From Pseudomonas atagonensis (GTDB lineage: Bacteria > Pseudomonadota > Gammaproteobacteria > Pseudomonadales > Pseudomonadaceae): a stretch of 64,000 bases of DNA. The notes below the pieces were generated by a model that worked only from the letters and a program-made list of their open reading frames with translations, did not search any database and was not told the DNA's origin. Where the stretch lies: the NCBI RefSeq assembly GCF_011369485.1, contig NZ_VXCA01000017.1:172532-236531 (forward strand), read 5' to 3'. A program made the position numbers and the translations under genes. This document shows, in pieces, positions 7,835-15,864 of the stretch (the first letter of the stretch is position 1; every line of letters starts with the position of its first letter).

Positions 7835-10042
7835 ATGCCGCACCTTCGTTTTCGTTTTACCTTGTGCCCGTTGACGCTGGCCCTGCTGAGCGCTTCCAGC
7901 CACGCCGCTGACACCGTCGACAAAAACCAGCCGCCGCTGCAACTGGGCGCCACCAACATTTCCGCCCAGGGTCTTGGCGCCACCACCGAAGACACCCGTT
8001 CCTACACCACTGGCGCCATGTCTTCGGCGACCGGCCTGCCCTTGTCGATCCGCGAAACCCCGCAATCGGTCACCGTGATCACCCGCCAGCAAATGGATGA
8101 TCGTGGCGTGCAAAGTGTTGGCGACGCGCTGCGTAACGCGCCCGGCATTTCAACGCAGAAGTACGACAGCGACCGCACCGAGTTTTCCGCCCGGGGCCTG
8201 GCGATCACTAACTTTCAGTACGACGGCGTCAACATTCCCTACGACGGCGTTTACGGCGAGAACCCGAATAATGGCGACGACGCGGCGAGCATCGATCGCA
8301 TCGAAATCATCAAGGGTGCAACCGGCCTGATGACTGGCGCCGGCGATCCGTCAGCAACGGTCAACCTGATCCGCAAGAAACCCACCAAGGAATTCAAAGC
8401 CTCGCTCAGCGGCACGGTCGGCTCGTGGGATGCCTGGCGCACGGTAGGCGACATCTCCGGTTCACTGACCGAATCGGGCAACGTGCGCGGACGTTTCGTC
8501 GGCGCGTATTCGGATCAGAATTCCTATCTCGACCACTACAGCCAGCGTAAAGACCTGTTCTACGGCATCCTCGAAGCCGACCTGAGCGACGACACCCTGC
8601 TGACCTTTGGCGTCGACAAATCCAGCACCACCCCGCGCGGCAGTTCCTGGACCGGCAACCCGGTGTATTTCGCCGACGGCGGGCGCACCGATTTCCCGCG
8701 TCACTTCAACTCCGGGGCTGACTGGAGCCGTCGCGATTTCGACAACATCACCTACTTCGCCTCGCTGGAACAGGCGCTGGCCAATGACTGGAAGTTCAAG
8801 GTCAGCCTCGATCAGAAAACCACGGACCACGACACGCGCCTGGCCTCGGCCAGCGGCGGCAACCCGAATCGCGCCAGCGGCGAAGGCATGTTCCTGTACT
8901 GGGGCCGCTGGGAAGGTCACCGCGTGCAAAACACAGCCAACGTGAACGTCTCCGGCCCGTTCACACTGGGCGGTCGCGAGCATGAGTTGATTGCCGGTGT
9001 GATGACCGCGCACTCGCGCCAGACCGGCGCGACCTATGACAGCAGCGCCTTCTCGCCAGTACCGGGGAGCATTTACGACTGGAACGGCGATCTGCCGAAA
9101 CAGGATTTCCCGAAGAACGGCAAATACGAACGTACCCAGAGCCAGAACGGCGTCTATCTGGCGACGCGTTTGCACCCCACCGACGATCTGTCGGTGATCC
9201 TCGGCAGCCGCTTGAGCACCTTCAAGTACAACGAAGACTACCGCTACAACCCGGGCGCCGGCCTCGACGACACCCACGCCAGCTACAAGGAACACGGTGT
9301 GGTCACGCCGTACGCCGGGCTGATCTACGACCTCGACGACACCTATTCGCTGTACACCAGTTACACCCGCATCTATCAGCCGCAGACCTACAAGGACGGC
9401 AACGGTTCGACCCTCGCACCGGTCGAAGGCGACAGCTATGAAGCCGGCCTGAAAGCCGCGTATTTCGACGGTCGCCTGAACGCCAGCCTGGCGTTTTTCC
9501 GCATTGAACAGGACGGCGTCGCCGAGTCGATCGGCACCAACGCCGTGACCAACGAAGGTATCTACAAAGCCATCGACGGCGCCACCACCAAAGGCGTGGA
9601 ACTGGAACTGGCGGGCGAACTGCGCGAGGGCTGGAACGTCTCGGCCGGTTACACCTACGCCCGCAGCCGTGACGCCGATGAGCAACGCATCTACGGTTAT
9701 CCGCTGTCGACCACCAAGCCCGAGCACGTGGTGCGAACCTTCACCACCTATCGCCTGCCCGGCATGCTCGACAAGGTTACCGTCGGCGGTGGCGTGAGCT
9801 GGCAGAGCGCGTTCTACGGCAAGATCTACAGCGCCCCGGCCGGCGATTACACGCGGATCAAACAGGGTGGTTACACCCTCGTCGACCTGATGAGCCGCTA
9901 TCAGTACAACGAGCACCTGAGCTTCACCGTCAACGCCAACAATGTCTTCGACAAACGTTACCTGACGGGCCTGGGCAACTTCGACACGACGTTCTACGGC
10001 GAGCCGCGCAACCTGATGCTCACCACCAAATGGGACTTCTGA
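7835..10042 (+). CDS. TonB-dependent siderophore receptor
   Basis: This outer-membrane ferric-siderophore transporter has 735 residues. A signal peptide ends around SSHA-ADT (residue 25). A TonB-box-like and plug region follows (TGLPLSIRETPQSVTVITRQQMDD, then EIIKGATGLMTGAGDPSATVNLIRKKP). The C-terminal beta-barrel ends in the aromatic TKWDF. There is no N-terminal signalling domain, so it is a plain FhuE-type receptor rather than an FpvA-type transducer. An AAAGGGATCTCC sequence precedes the start. No recognisable Fur box was found in the roughly 110 bp upstream, so iron control is expected from the family but not shown. The siderophore cannot be named from sequence. Confidence 0.92.
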   Translation: MPHLRFRFTLCPLTLALLSASSHAADTVDKNQPPLQLGATNISAQGLGATTEDTRSYTTGAMSSATGLPLSIRETPQSVTVITRQQMDDRGVQSVGDALRNAPGISTQKYDSDRTEFSARGLAITNFQYDGVNIPYDGVYGENPNNGDDAASIDRIEIIKGATGLMTGAGDPSATVNLIRKKPTKEFKASLSGTVGSWDAWRTVGDISGSLTESGNVRGRFVGAYSDQNSYLDHYSQRKDLFYGILEADLSDDTLLTFGVDKSSTTPRGSSWTGNPVYFADGGRTDFPRHFNSGADWSRRDFDNITYFASLEQALANDWKFKVSLDQKTTDHDTRLASASGGNPNRASGEGMFLYWGRWEGHRVQNTANVNVSGPFTLGGREHELIAGVMTAHSRQTGATYDSSAFSPVPGSIYDWNGDLPKQDFPKNGKYERTQSQNGVYLATRLHPTDDLSVILGSRLSTFKYNEDYRYNPGAGLDDTHASYKEHGVVTPYAGLIYDLDDTYSLYTSYTRIYQPQTYKDGNGSTLAPVEGDSYEAGLKAAYFDGRLNASLAFFRIEQDGVAESIGTNAVTNEGIYKAIDGATTKGVELELAGELREGWNVSAGYTYARSRDADEQRIYGYPLSTTKPEHVVRTFTTYRLPGMLDKVTVGGGVSWQSAFYGKIYSAPAGDYTRIKQGGYTLVDLMSRYQYNEHLSFTVNANNVFDKRYLTGLGNFDTTFYGEPRNLMLTTKWDF

Positions 10043-10144
10043 CCACGGCTTAACAGTCTTTGACAGTTTCCCGACAAAGCTGCCAAAGATTGCTCGCCAC
10101 CCTGCCCCTAGCATGGGCGCATCCACAATCCCCTCGGGTGCCCC

Positions 10145-10942
10145 ATGCTGATTTCGTTTCGCACGTTCTCGCTGTCTCTGACCTCCCTGTGCCTGCTGCT
10201 GCCGGGCAACGCGCTGCGTGCCGAGGACTGGCACGCCACCCTGCGCGGCGGCGCGGCCAATGCGCCGCGCTACAGCGGCAGTGATGAACGGGTGACGGCG
10301 CCGCTGGTGGGCGTCGAAGTGGTCAGCCCCTACGGGTTCTTTCTCGACAGTGAGCGCGGTGCAGGCTGGGGCTTTGATGAAGAGGATTTCGGCCTCAGCG
10401 TGTACATCGGCGCCAGCGATGTGCGCAAGGATCGCAAGGCCGGTTTCAAGGGGTCCGACGAATTGAACGGGATGGGCTCGATCAAGTCGCGCCCGGTGCT
10501 TGGCCTGGATGGCACCTATCACATGGGGCCGATCATTCTGGGCGCAAGTTTCGAGCATGCACTGGAAAAGGACGACGATGACCCCGACAGCGGATCGTCG
10601 TGGAATCGCCTGAAACTGAGCATCCATCTGCCGTTGTATGAGGGCCGGTATGGCAAGGTGACCGGCGGCCTGAACAGCCAGTTTGGTGACAGTGATTATC
10701 TGCGCACCTGGTACGGCGTGAGCACGGCGCAGGCTTCGCGCAGCCGGTTTCGGGCTTATGAACCGAAAAGCGGATTGATCAGTCGCGGCGCGGAGCTGAC
10801 CTGGTCGGTGCCGATTGATGAGCACTGGAGTGTGTCGTCGGTACTGGCAGTGCAGTATCTGAGCCATGAAGCGGCGGACAGCCCGATTGTCGAGCGGCGC
10901 TTGCAGACTGCAGTGGCTGGGCAGGTGGTGTATACCTTCTGA
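10145..10942 (+). CDS. MipA/OmpV family outer-membrane protein
   Basis: This protein of 265 residues has a signal peptide (cleavage near LRAEDW, about residue 26) and the alternating beta-strand pattern of the MipA/OmpV family. It ends in the aromatic VVYTF typical of outer-membrane barrels. Family members are scaffolds for peptidoglycan hydrolases (MipA) or small-molecule channels. The gene is convergent with an RstAB-like two-component pair, and OmpV-type porins are often controlled by such pairs, but this link is inferred only. A REP doublet separates it from the kinase gene. Confidence 0.87.
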   Translation: MLISFRTFSLSLTSLCLLLPGNALRAEDWHATLRGGAANAPRYSGSDERVTAPLVGVEVVSPYGFFLDSERGAGWGFDEEDFGLSVYIGASDVRKDRKAGFKGSDELNGMGSIKSRPVLGLDGTYHMGPIILGASFEHALEKDDDDPDSGSSWNRLKLSIHLPLYEGRYGKVTGGLNSQFGDSDYLRTWYGVSTAQASRSRFRAYEPKSGLISRGAELTWSVPIDEHWSVSSVLAVQYLSHEAADSPIVERRLQTAVAGQVVYTF

Positions 10943-10966
10943 CTTTGCGGTGCTTCTAACGGCCTC

Positions 10967-11071
10967 TTCGCGAGCAAGCCCGCTCCCACATTCGGACTGC
11001 ACTGCGCTGTCGAAATGGATCTGACCTCACATCTGGAATGCGTACCCTGTGGGAGCGGGCTTGCTCGCGAA
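10967..11071. repeat. REP inverted pair
   Basis: The arms 10967-10989 and 11049-11071 are perfect inverse complements of 23 bases (core GCGAGCAAGCCCGCTCCCAC). They flank a 59-base spacer and lie between two convergent genes, a common REP position. Confidence 0.9.
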
Positions 11072-11094
11072 GGGGCCGGCACTATCAGCCACTG

Positions 11095-12381
11095 TCAGTC
11101 CAGATGCGCCCAAGTCATGCGAAACGACGCCCCGCCCCAAGCCGACTCCGTCACTTCAACCTGCCCGCCATGGGATTGTGAAACCCGTCGTACCAACGCC
11201 AGCCCCAGCCCGAAACCACCGGTACGCCGATCACGGCTGGCGTCCAGCCGCGAGAACGGTTCGAAGATCTTCTCCCGTCCGTGCACCGGCACACCCGGCC
11301 CGTCGTCGTTGACCCGGACTTCGTAATAATCGCCCGTGCGCACCAATGTCACCTCCACCCGCTGCTCGGCGTAGCGAATCGCATTGCGCAACAGGTTGAT
11401 CACCGCCCGCGCCATGAACCGCGGTTCAATGCGCACGGTATCGAGCCGGCAATCACCGATCAGCAATTGCACCCCCGCCGCTTCCGCCTCCAGCGCCACG
11501 CTGCCGACCACACTGTCGAGCCAGTTGGCCGCTTGAATGTTTTCGCGCTTGATCACCGTGGCGCCGCGTTCAAGGCTGGCGTAGGTGAGCAATTCGGAAA
11601 CCATTTCTTCCAGCTCACCGAGGTCGGCGTACATGTCGGCGATCAGTTCGCGGTTCTGGCTGGCGTCCGGTTGTTGCTTGAGTTGGTCGAGTTCAAACGA
11701 CAGCCGCGCAATCGGCGTGCGCAGTTCGTGGGACACGGCGTTGGTCAGCTCACGCTGGTTGGCAATCAGGCCTTCGATGCGCGCCGCCATCAGGTTGAAG
11801 TGCTCGGCCAGATCGCGGATGTTCGAGCGTTTCGACAACTGAATGCGCGCCGACAGATCGTTGTCGCCAAAGCGCTCGGCGGCCAGGCGCAGTTTCTCCA
11901 GATCGCGCCAGTGCGGGCGCACCCAGAAGAACAGAACGATGCCGATCAGCACCGCCAGCATCCCGTAAGCGGCGGCGATGTAGAACGGCATCAGGCTCGG
12001 TTCCGGCGGCAGTTTGATGCTGAGCAACTGCGAGCCGCCATCGATGTTGCTGATGAACTGCGTGTAGTCGTCGCGGATCACCAACAGGTTCTGCGCCAGT
12101 TCGGCTTTTTCCTCACCGCTCAGCGCCAATTCATCGGCCTCGACCAGTTTCAATGACAGACCGTAATGCGGGCGCAAGGCGTCCAATTGTTGCTCGCGCG
12201 CCTCGCCCTGACTGTCACGCATGTGCTCGACCAGCGACCACGCCTGACCGCGCACCGCTTCGCGGTTGTAGGCCTGCATCTGATTGTCGAGCAGCGCATT
12301 GAAGGTGTGCTCGACGGTTTGCAGCGCCAGCACCAGGCCCACCGTCATGACCAGAAACAAGCCAAGAAATAACCGCAGCAT
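11095..12381 (-). CDS. RstB-like sensor histidine kinase
   Basis: This inner-membrane sensor kinase has 428 residues. It has a transmembrane segment at 1-20, a periplasmic sensor region of about 110 residues, a second transmembrane segment at about 132-153, HAMP (about 155-210), HisKA with the phosphoacceptor His218 in AVSHELRTPIARL, and a HATPase domain with N (LLRNAIRYA), G1 (DDGPGVP) and G2 (GGFGLGLALV) boxes. It starts directly after the stop of the regulator gene (TAGATG), so the pair is one operon. It resembles RstB. The signal is unknown. Confidence 0.9.
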   Translation of the reverse strand: MLRLFLGLFLVMTVGLVLALQTVEHTFNALLDNQMQAYNREAVRGQAWSLVEHMRDSQGEAREQQLDALRPHYGLSLKLVEADELALSGEEKAELAQNLLVIRDDYTQFISNIDGGSQLLSIKLPPEPSLMPFYIAAAYGMLAVLIGIVLFFWVRPHWRDLEKLRLAAERFGDNDLSARIQLSKRSNIRDLAEHFNLMAARIEGLIANQRELTNAVSHELRTPIARLSFELDQLKQQPDASQNRELIADMYADLGELEEMVSELLTYASLERGATVIKRENIQAANWLDSVVGSVALEAEAAGVQLLIGDCRLDTVRIEPRFMARAVINLLRNAIRYAEQRVEVTLVRTGDYYEVRVNDDGPGVPVHGREKIFEPFSRLDASRDRRTGGFGLGLALVRRVSQSHGGQVEVTESAWGGASFRMTWAHLD

Positions 12382-13089
12382 CTACAGCTCCCACGCGAAC
12401 GGATTGAACAGATACCCCTTGCCCCACACCGTCTTGATGCAAACCGGCTCGCGGGGATTGTCCTTGAGCTTGTTGCGCAACTTGCTGATGTACACGTCAA
12501 CGCTGCGATTCAGCCCATCGAAGGCAATGCCGCGCATGCGGTTGAGAATATCATCGCGTGACAGCGTCTTGCCGGCCGCGCTGGCCAGCAACCACAGCAG
12601 TTCGAATTCCATCGTGGTCATTTCGACGACCTCACCGGCCAGCCGCACTTCGCGACAGCTGCGATCAATGCTCAAACGGCCGAATTCCAGCGAGTTGACC
12701 ACGCCGTTGTCCGGCACCTGCCGACGCTGCAACGCGCGCAAGCGGGCGAGCAACACCGGCGGCTTTATCGGTTTGATCACGTAGTCATCGGCGCCGGACT
12801 CGAGGCCGAGAATGTGATCGAGATCGTCCTCCTTGGCCGTCAGAATCACGATCGGCGTGTCCGACACACTGCGAATTTCCCGGCACACGTGCAGGCCGCT
12901 CTGCCCCGGCAGCATCAGATCGAGCACCACCACTTTCGGCTTGAACTCAAGAAACGCCGCCACCGCCAGATCGCCGCGATGCACGCTGCGCACCTCGTAG
13001 CCATGTTGCTCGAGGAAGTGTGCGATCAGCGTGGCCAGACGCTCATCGTCTTCGACCAGCAGGACTCTGCCAAAACCCAGGTTATCCAT
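12382..13089 (-). CDS. RstA-like OmpR-family response regulator
   Basis: This DNA-binding response regulator has 235 residues. The receiver domain has acidic residues in VEDDERL, the phosphoacceptor Asp57 in VVLDLMLPG and the conserved Lys107 in YVIKP. The winged-helix output domain covers about 135-232, with RSVDVYISKLRNKL as recognition helix. Start 13089 (MDNLGFGRV) is chosen by similarity to RstA. An in-frame ATG at 13110 is possible, and neither start has a strong ribosome-binding site. The gene precedes the kinase gene without a gap. Likely targets, including the MipA/OmpV gene nearby, are inferred only. Confidence 0.9.
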   Translation of the reverse strand: MDNLGFGRVLLVEDDERLATLIAHFLEQHGYEVRSVHRGDLAVAAFLEFKPKVVVLDLMLPGQSGLHVCREIRSVSDTPIVILTAKEDDLDHILGLESGADDYVIKPIKPPVLLARLRALQRRQVPDNGVVNSLEFGRLSIDRSCREVRLAGEVVEMTTMEFELLWLLASAAGKTLSRDDILNRMRGIAFDGLNRSVDVYISKLRNKLKDNPREPVCIKTVWGKGYLFNPFAWEL

Positions 13090-13167
13090 AACGACCGTCT
13101 GCCAACCCATGTGTGAAGTGGTCGCCATTATGGCGGCAATCGTTACCCCGGCGTTTGTCTCAGGCAG

Positions 13168-13194
13168 CAAAAACCGGCCACGGGTGCCGGTTTT
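13168..13194 (-). terminator. intrinsic terminator after miaE
   Basis: On the minus strand the nine-base stem AAAACCGGC/GCCGGTTTT with a seven-base loop is followed by a short run of T. It lies 48 bases after the miaE stop codon and upstream of the rstA-like gene, so it separates the two units. Confidence 0.7.
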
Positions 13195-13241
13195 CGGTGA
13201 TGTTTCATACTCTTAAGAGTTTTTAACATTCTTCAACATGT

Positions 13242-13850
13242 TCACGCGGCGACAGGCACACCGCTGTGGAAGCGGAATTCTTCATCCGGCGATTCGATCA
13301 GCTCCTGCTCGGCGGCGCGGACTTTCTCGATCACCTGGGCGATGTCTTTGGCGTCGCCGTACTGATAAGCGAGTTTCAGATAACCCTGAAAATGCCGCGC
13401 TTCGCTTTTCAGCAGGCCGAAATAGAACTTGCCGAGTTCTTCGTCCAAATGCGGCACCAGTGCTTCGAAACGCTCGCAACTGCGTGCTTCGATAAACGCG
13501 CCGACCACCAGCGTATCCACCAGCTTCACCGGCTCGTGGCTGCGCACAACCTTGCGCAGGCCCGAGGCGTAACGGCCGGCGTGCAACTGACGCAGCTCGA
13601 TCTTGCGGCGTTTCATGATGCGCATGACTTGTTCGTGGTGCACCAGCTCTTCCCGGGCCAGGCGCGACATCATGTTGATCAGGTCGACGTGGGAATGGTA
13701 CTTGGCTATCAGGCTCAGCGCGGTGCTGGCGGCTTTGAACTCGCAGTTCTTGTGGTCGATCAGCAGGGTTTCCTGATCGGCCAATGCAGCCTGAACCCAG
13801 GCGTCGGGGGTGCGGCAGCCAAGGAATTCGTGGATTTCGGGAAGGATCAT
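13242..13850 (-). CDS. miaE: tRNA 2-methylthio-N6-isopentenyl-A37 hydroxylase
   Basis: This non-heme diiron monooxygenase hydroxylates the isopentenyl group of ms2i6A37 in tRNA. The product of 202 residues has the four-helix ferritin-like pattern with ligand motifs LIDHKNCEFKAAS, REELVHHEQV (ExxH), EARSCERF and SEARHFQGYL (ExxH). The start is placed at 13850 (MILPEIHEFLG). The frame is open further upstream, but that part reads as non-family sequence. It is divergently transcribed from the universal stress gene and has its own terminator. Confidence 0.93.
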   Translation of the reverse strand: MILPEIHEFLGCRTPDAWVQAALADQETLLIDHKNCEFKAASTALSLIAKYHSHVDLINMMSRLAREELVHHEQVMRIMKRRKIELRQLHAGRYASGLRKVVRSHEPVKLVDTLVVGAFIEARSCERFEALVPHLDEELGKFYFGLLKSEARHFQGYLKLAYQYGDAKDIAQVIEKVRAAEQELIESPDEEFRFHSGVPVAA

Positions 13851-14008
13851 GGGGCTCACGGTAAAGGTGTTCGAGCGAAGGGCGCCGATTATACCGGCCT
13901 GTTGGCAGACCACCAGCGGCGGACGTTGATATGCATCAAGTCGCAGGCGTGGAAGCAGCAACTATAGTTGTGCAACGCCGTGCCTTTTCATTGCTGGAGA
14001 CTCCACTC

Positions 14009-14872
14009 ATGCAAGCCATTCGCAGCATTCTGGTGGTCATCGAACCCGAACATGCGGAAAGCCTGGCGCTCAAGCGCGCCAAGCTGATCGCCGGGGTGAC
14101 CCAGGCCCATCTGCACCTGTTGGTATGCGACAAGAAGCACGATCACGCCGGCATGCTCGGCGTACTCAAAGCCGCGCTGCTGGCCGATGGTTACAGCGTG
14201 ACCACCGAACAGGCGTGGAACGAGAGCCTGCACGAAACCATCATCGACGTGCAGCAGGCCGAAGGCTGCGGGCTGGTGATCAAACAGCATTTCCCCGACA
14301 GCTCGCTGAAAAAAGCCCTGCTGACCCCGGCGGACTGGAAACTGCTGCGCCACTGCCCTACCCCGGTGCTGCTGGTGAAAACCTCGGCCTCTTGGAAAGA
14401 CCGAGTGATTCTGGTGGCGGTGGATGTGGGCAATGCCGATGGCGAGCACCGCCACCTGCACACCAAGCTCATCGATCACGGTTATGACATTGCGAGCCTG
14501 GCCAAGGGGCATCTGCACGTGATTGCCGCGCATCCCTCGCCGATGCTCTCGGCGGCCGACCCGACGTTACAGCTCAGCGAAACCATCGAAGCGCGCTATC
14601 GCGAACAATGCCGGGCGTTCCAGGCCGAGTTCGACATCGATGACGCACACCTGCACGTCGAGGAAGGTCCAGCGGATGTGCTGATTCCGTTCATGGCGCA
14701 CAAGCTGCAAGCGGCGGTCACGGTGATCGGGACGGTAGCGCGCACCGGGTTGTCGGGGGCATTGATCGGCAATACCGCCGAAGTGGTGCTGGATGCGCTG
14801 GAGAGTGATGTGCTGGTGCTTAAACCGCAGGAGGTTGAGGATCATTTGGTCGAGTTGGCGGTGAAGCATTAA
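14009..14872 (+). CDS. tandem-domain universal stress protein
   Basis: This cytoplasmic stress protein has 287 residues made of two UspA-type domains (about 1-145 and 146-287), the UspE-like arrangement. The second domain ends with the nucleotide-binding type sequence GTVARTGLSGALIGNTAEVVLD, close to the G-x(2)-G-x(9)-G-S/T pattern of ATP-binding Usp proteins. Start 14009 (MQAIRSILVVIEP) follows a GGAGA sequence. No operon partner is seen: it is divergent from miaE and is followed by a perfect REP doublet. Confidence 0.9.
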   Translation: MQAIRSILVVIEPEHAESLALKRAKLIAGVTQAHLHLLVCDKKHDHAGMLGVLKAALLADGYSVTTEQAWNESLHETIIDVQQAEGCGLVIKQHFPDSSLKKALLTPADWKLLRHCPTPVLLVKTSASWKDRVILVAVDVGNADGEHRHLHTKLIDHGYDIASLAKGHLHVIAAHPSPMLSAADPTLQLSETIEARYREQCRAFQAEFDIDDAHLHVEEGPADVLIPFMAHKLQAAVTVIGTVARTGLSGALIGNTAEVVLDALESDVLVLKPQEVEDHLVELAVKH

Positions 14873-14896
14873 GCCGTTCAGTGTCTGAACCGGCCG

Positions 14897-14973
14897 CTTC
14901 GCGAGCAAGCCCGCTCCCACGCTGGATTGATGTCGAACACAACACCAATGTGGGAGCGGGCTTGCTCGCGAAG
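14897..14973. repeat. perfect REP inverted pair
   Basis: Two 24-base arms, 14897-14920 and 14950-14973, are exact inverse complements with a 29-base spacer. The core is GCGAGCAAGCCCGCTCCCAC. The doublet sits between the convergent stress-protein and DUF1289 genes and could act as a bidirectional transcript end. Confidence 0.92.
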
Positions 14974-14983
14974 CTTTTGATTT

Positions 14984-15454
14984 TCAGCCGCCAAAAGCGT
15001 CTTTGAGGAATCCGGGGGCGATGTAACGCTGGTAGTGCGCTTCCGACAACAGGAAAAATTCCCGATCAATGGCGTCGCGCAATTCCGGCAGGTTCCAGTC
15101 GCGAAACTCCGGCAGCAATACCATCCCGTACGCTTCCAGATTAATGATCACCCGCGCCCCACGGGCAATCAGCTGATACGCCCAGCAATACTCCGACTGA
15201 TGCGGCACGAAGCGGATCTTGCGCTGCTCAAGCTGCTCACGCAGACGCGCCGGATCGAAGATCTCGACCTTGCTCGCCATCACTTGTGACAGCAATTGTT
15301 CAAGACGCAGCCACACCGCACGTTTTTCCTCCTCGTTGTAACCATTCCAATGGATCACTTCGTGGTGGAAACGCTTGCAGCCGCGGCACACCAGATCTCC
15401 GTAAACAGTGGAGCAGAGGCCGACGCAGGGGGTCTTGATCGTCTGATTGGGCAT
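14984..15454 (-). CDS. DUF1289 domain protein
   Basis: This small protein of 156 residues has the DUF1289 zinc-ribbon-like motif at its N-terminus: TPCVGLCSTVYGDLVCRGC followed by KRFHHEVIHWNGY. The four cysteines suggest metal binding. The remaining two thirds (RKIRFVPHQSEYCWAYQLIARG and onward) are typical of the longer Pseudomonas form. The function is unknown. The start at 15454 (MPNQTIKTP) is chosen because the cysteine motif lies immediately after it and the upstream residues are not family-like. It is divergent from acnB. Confidence 0.85.
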   Translation of the reverse strand: MPNQTIKTPCVGLCSTVYGDLVCRGCKRFHHEVIHWNGYNEEEKRAVWLRLEQLLSQVMASKVEIFDPARLREQLEQRKIRFVPHQSEYCWAYQLIARGARVIINLEAYGMVLLPEFRDWNLPELRDAIDREFFLLSEAHYQRYIAPGFLKDAFGG

Positions 15455-15603
15455 AAGGTAGGCAAAGGCACTGAAACGTGGAACAGGTCGGCATGTTAGC
15501 CCTTTGTCTAACATTCATCACCCCTCAAAGTTCAGGGGTGAACTTACCTTTAAAATTTTTTTGCCGTAGAATCAGCCAGCCTTTTAAGGCGCCAATGTCC
15601 GTT

Positions 15604-15744
15604 AGAAGCTGTTTTCAAAGCGTCACGAGCACAGTCGTTCCTTCAGAGCGGTGTTGGCGAGGGGTTTTTCCAGCGGGGAAAAATCCAGCGCCAACCCTCA
15701 TCAGCTCCCCGTTCTGCAGGCGTAAAACTTTGAAAGCAGCTTCT
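15604..15744. repeat. 141-bp nested palindrome upstream of acnB
   Basis: The outer arms AGAAGCTGTTTTCAAAG (15604-15620) and CTTTGAAAGCAGCTTCT (15728-15744) are inverse with one mismatch. Inside, GTTGGCG-AGGGGTTTTTCC faces GGGGAAAAATCC-AGCGCCAAC around position 15680. The arrangement resembles a MITE or a very long leader hairpin. It begins about 260 bases before the acnB start codon. No gene is recognised between 15455 and 15864. Confidence 0.6.
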
Positions 15745-15864
15745 GTAAGGAATGGTCGGTAATTCTGGCTAAGTGGCCCACAACGCCACGCAGCGCATGA
15801 GTACGTCCATTTCGGGATGAGCGTCCCGGACACCCATTTGGGACCACTGATGAGGGTAATAACT

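Noticed and set aside
8462..11002. 846-codon minus-strand frame across the TonB receptor and MipA genes
   Set aside because: Antisense shadow with no recognisable domain and no ribosome-binding site; both plus-strand genes are clear.
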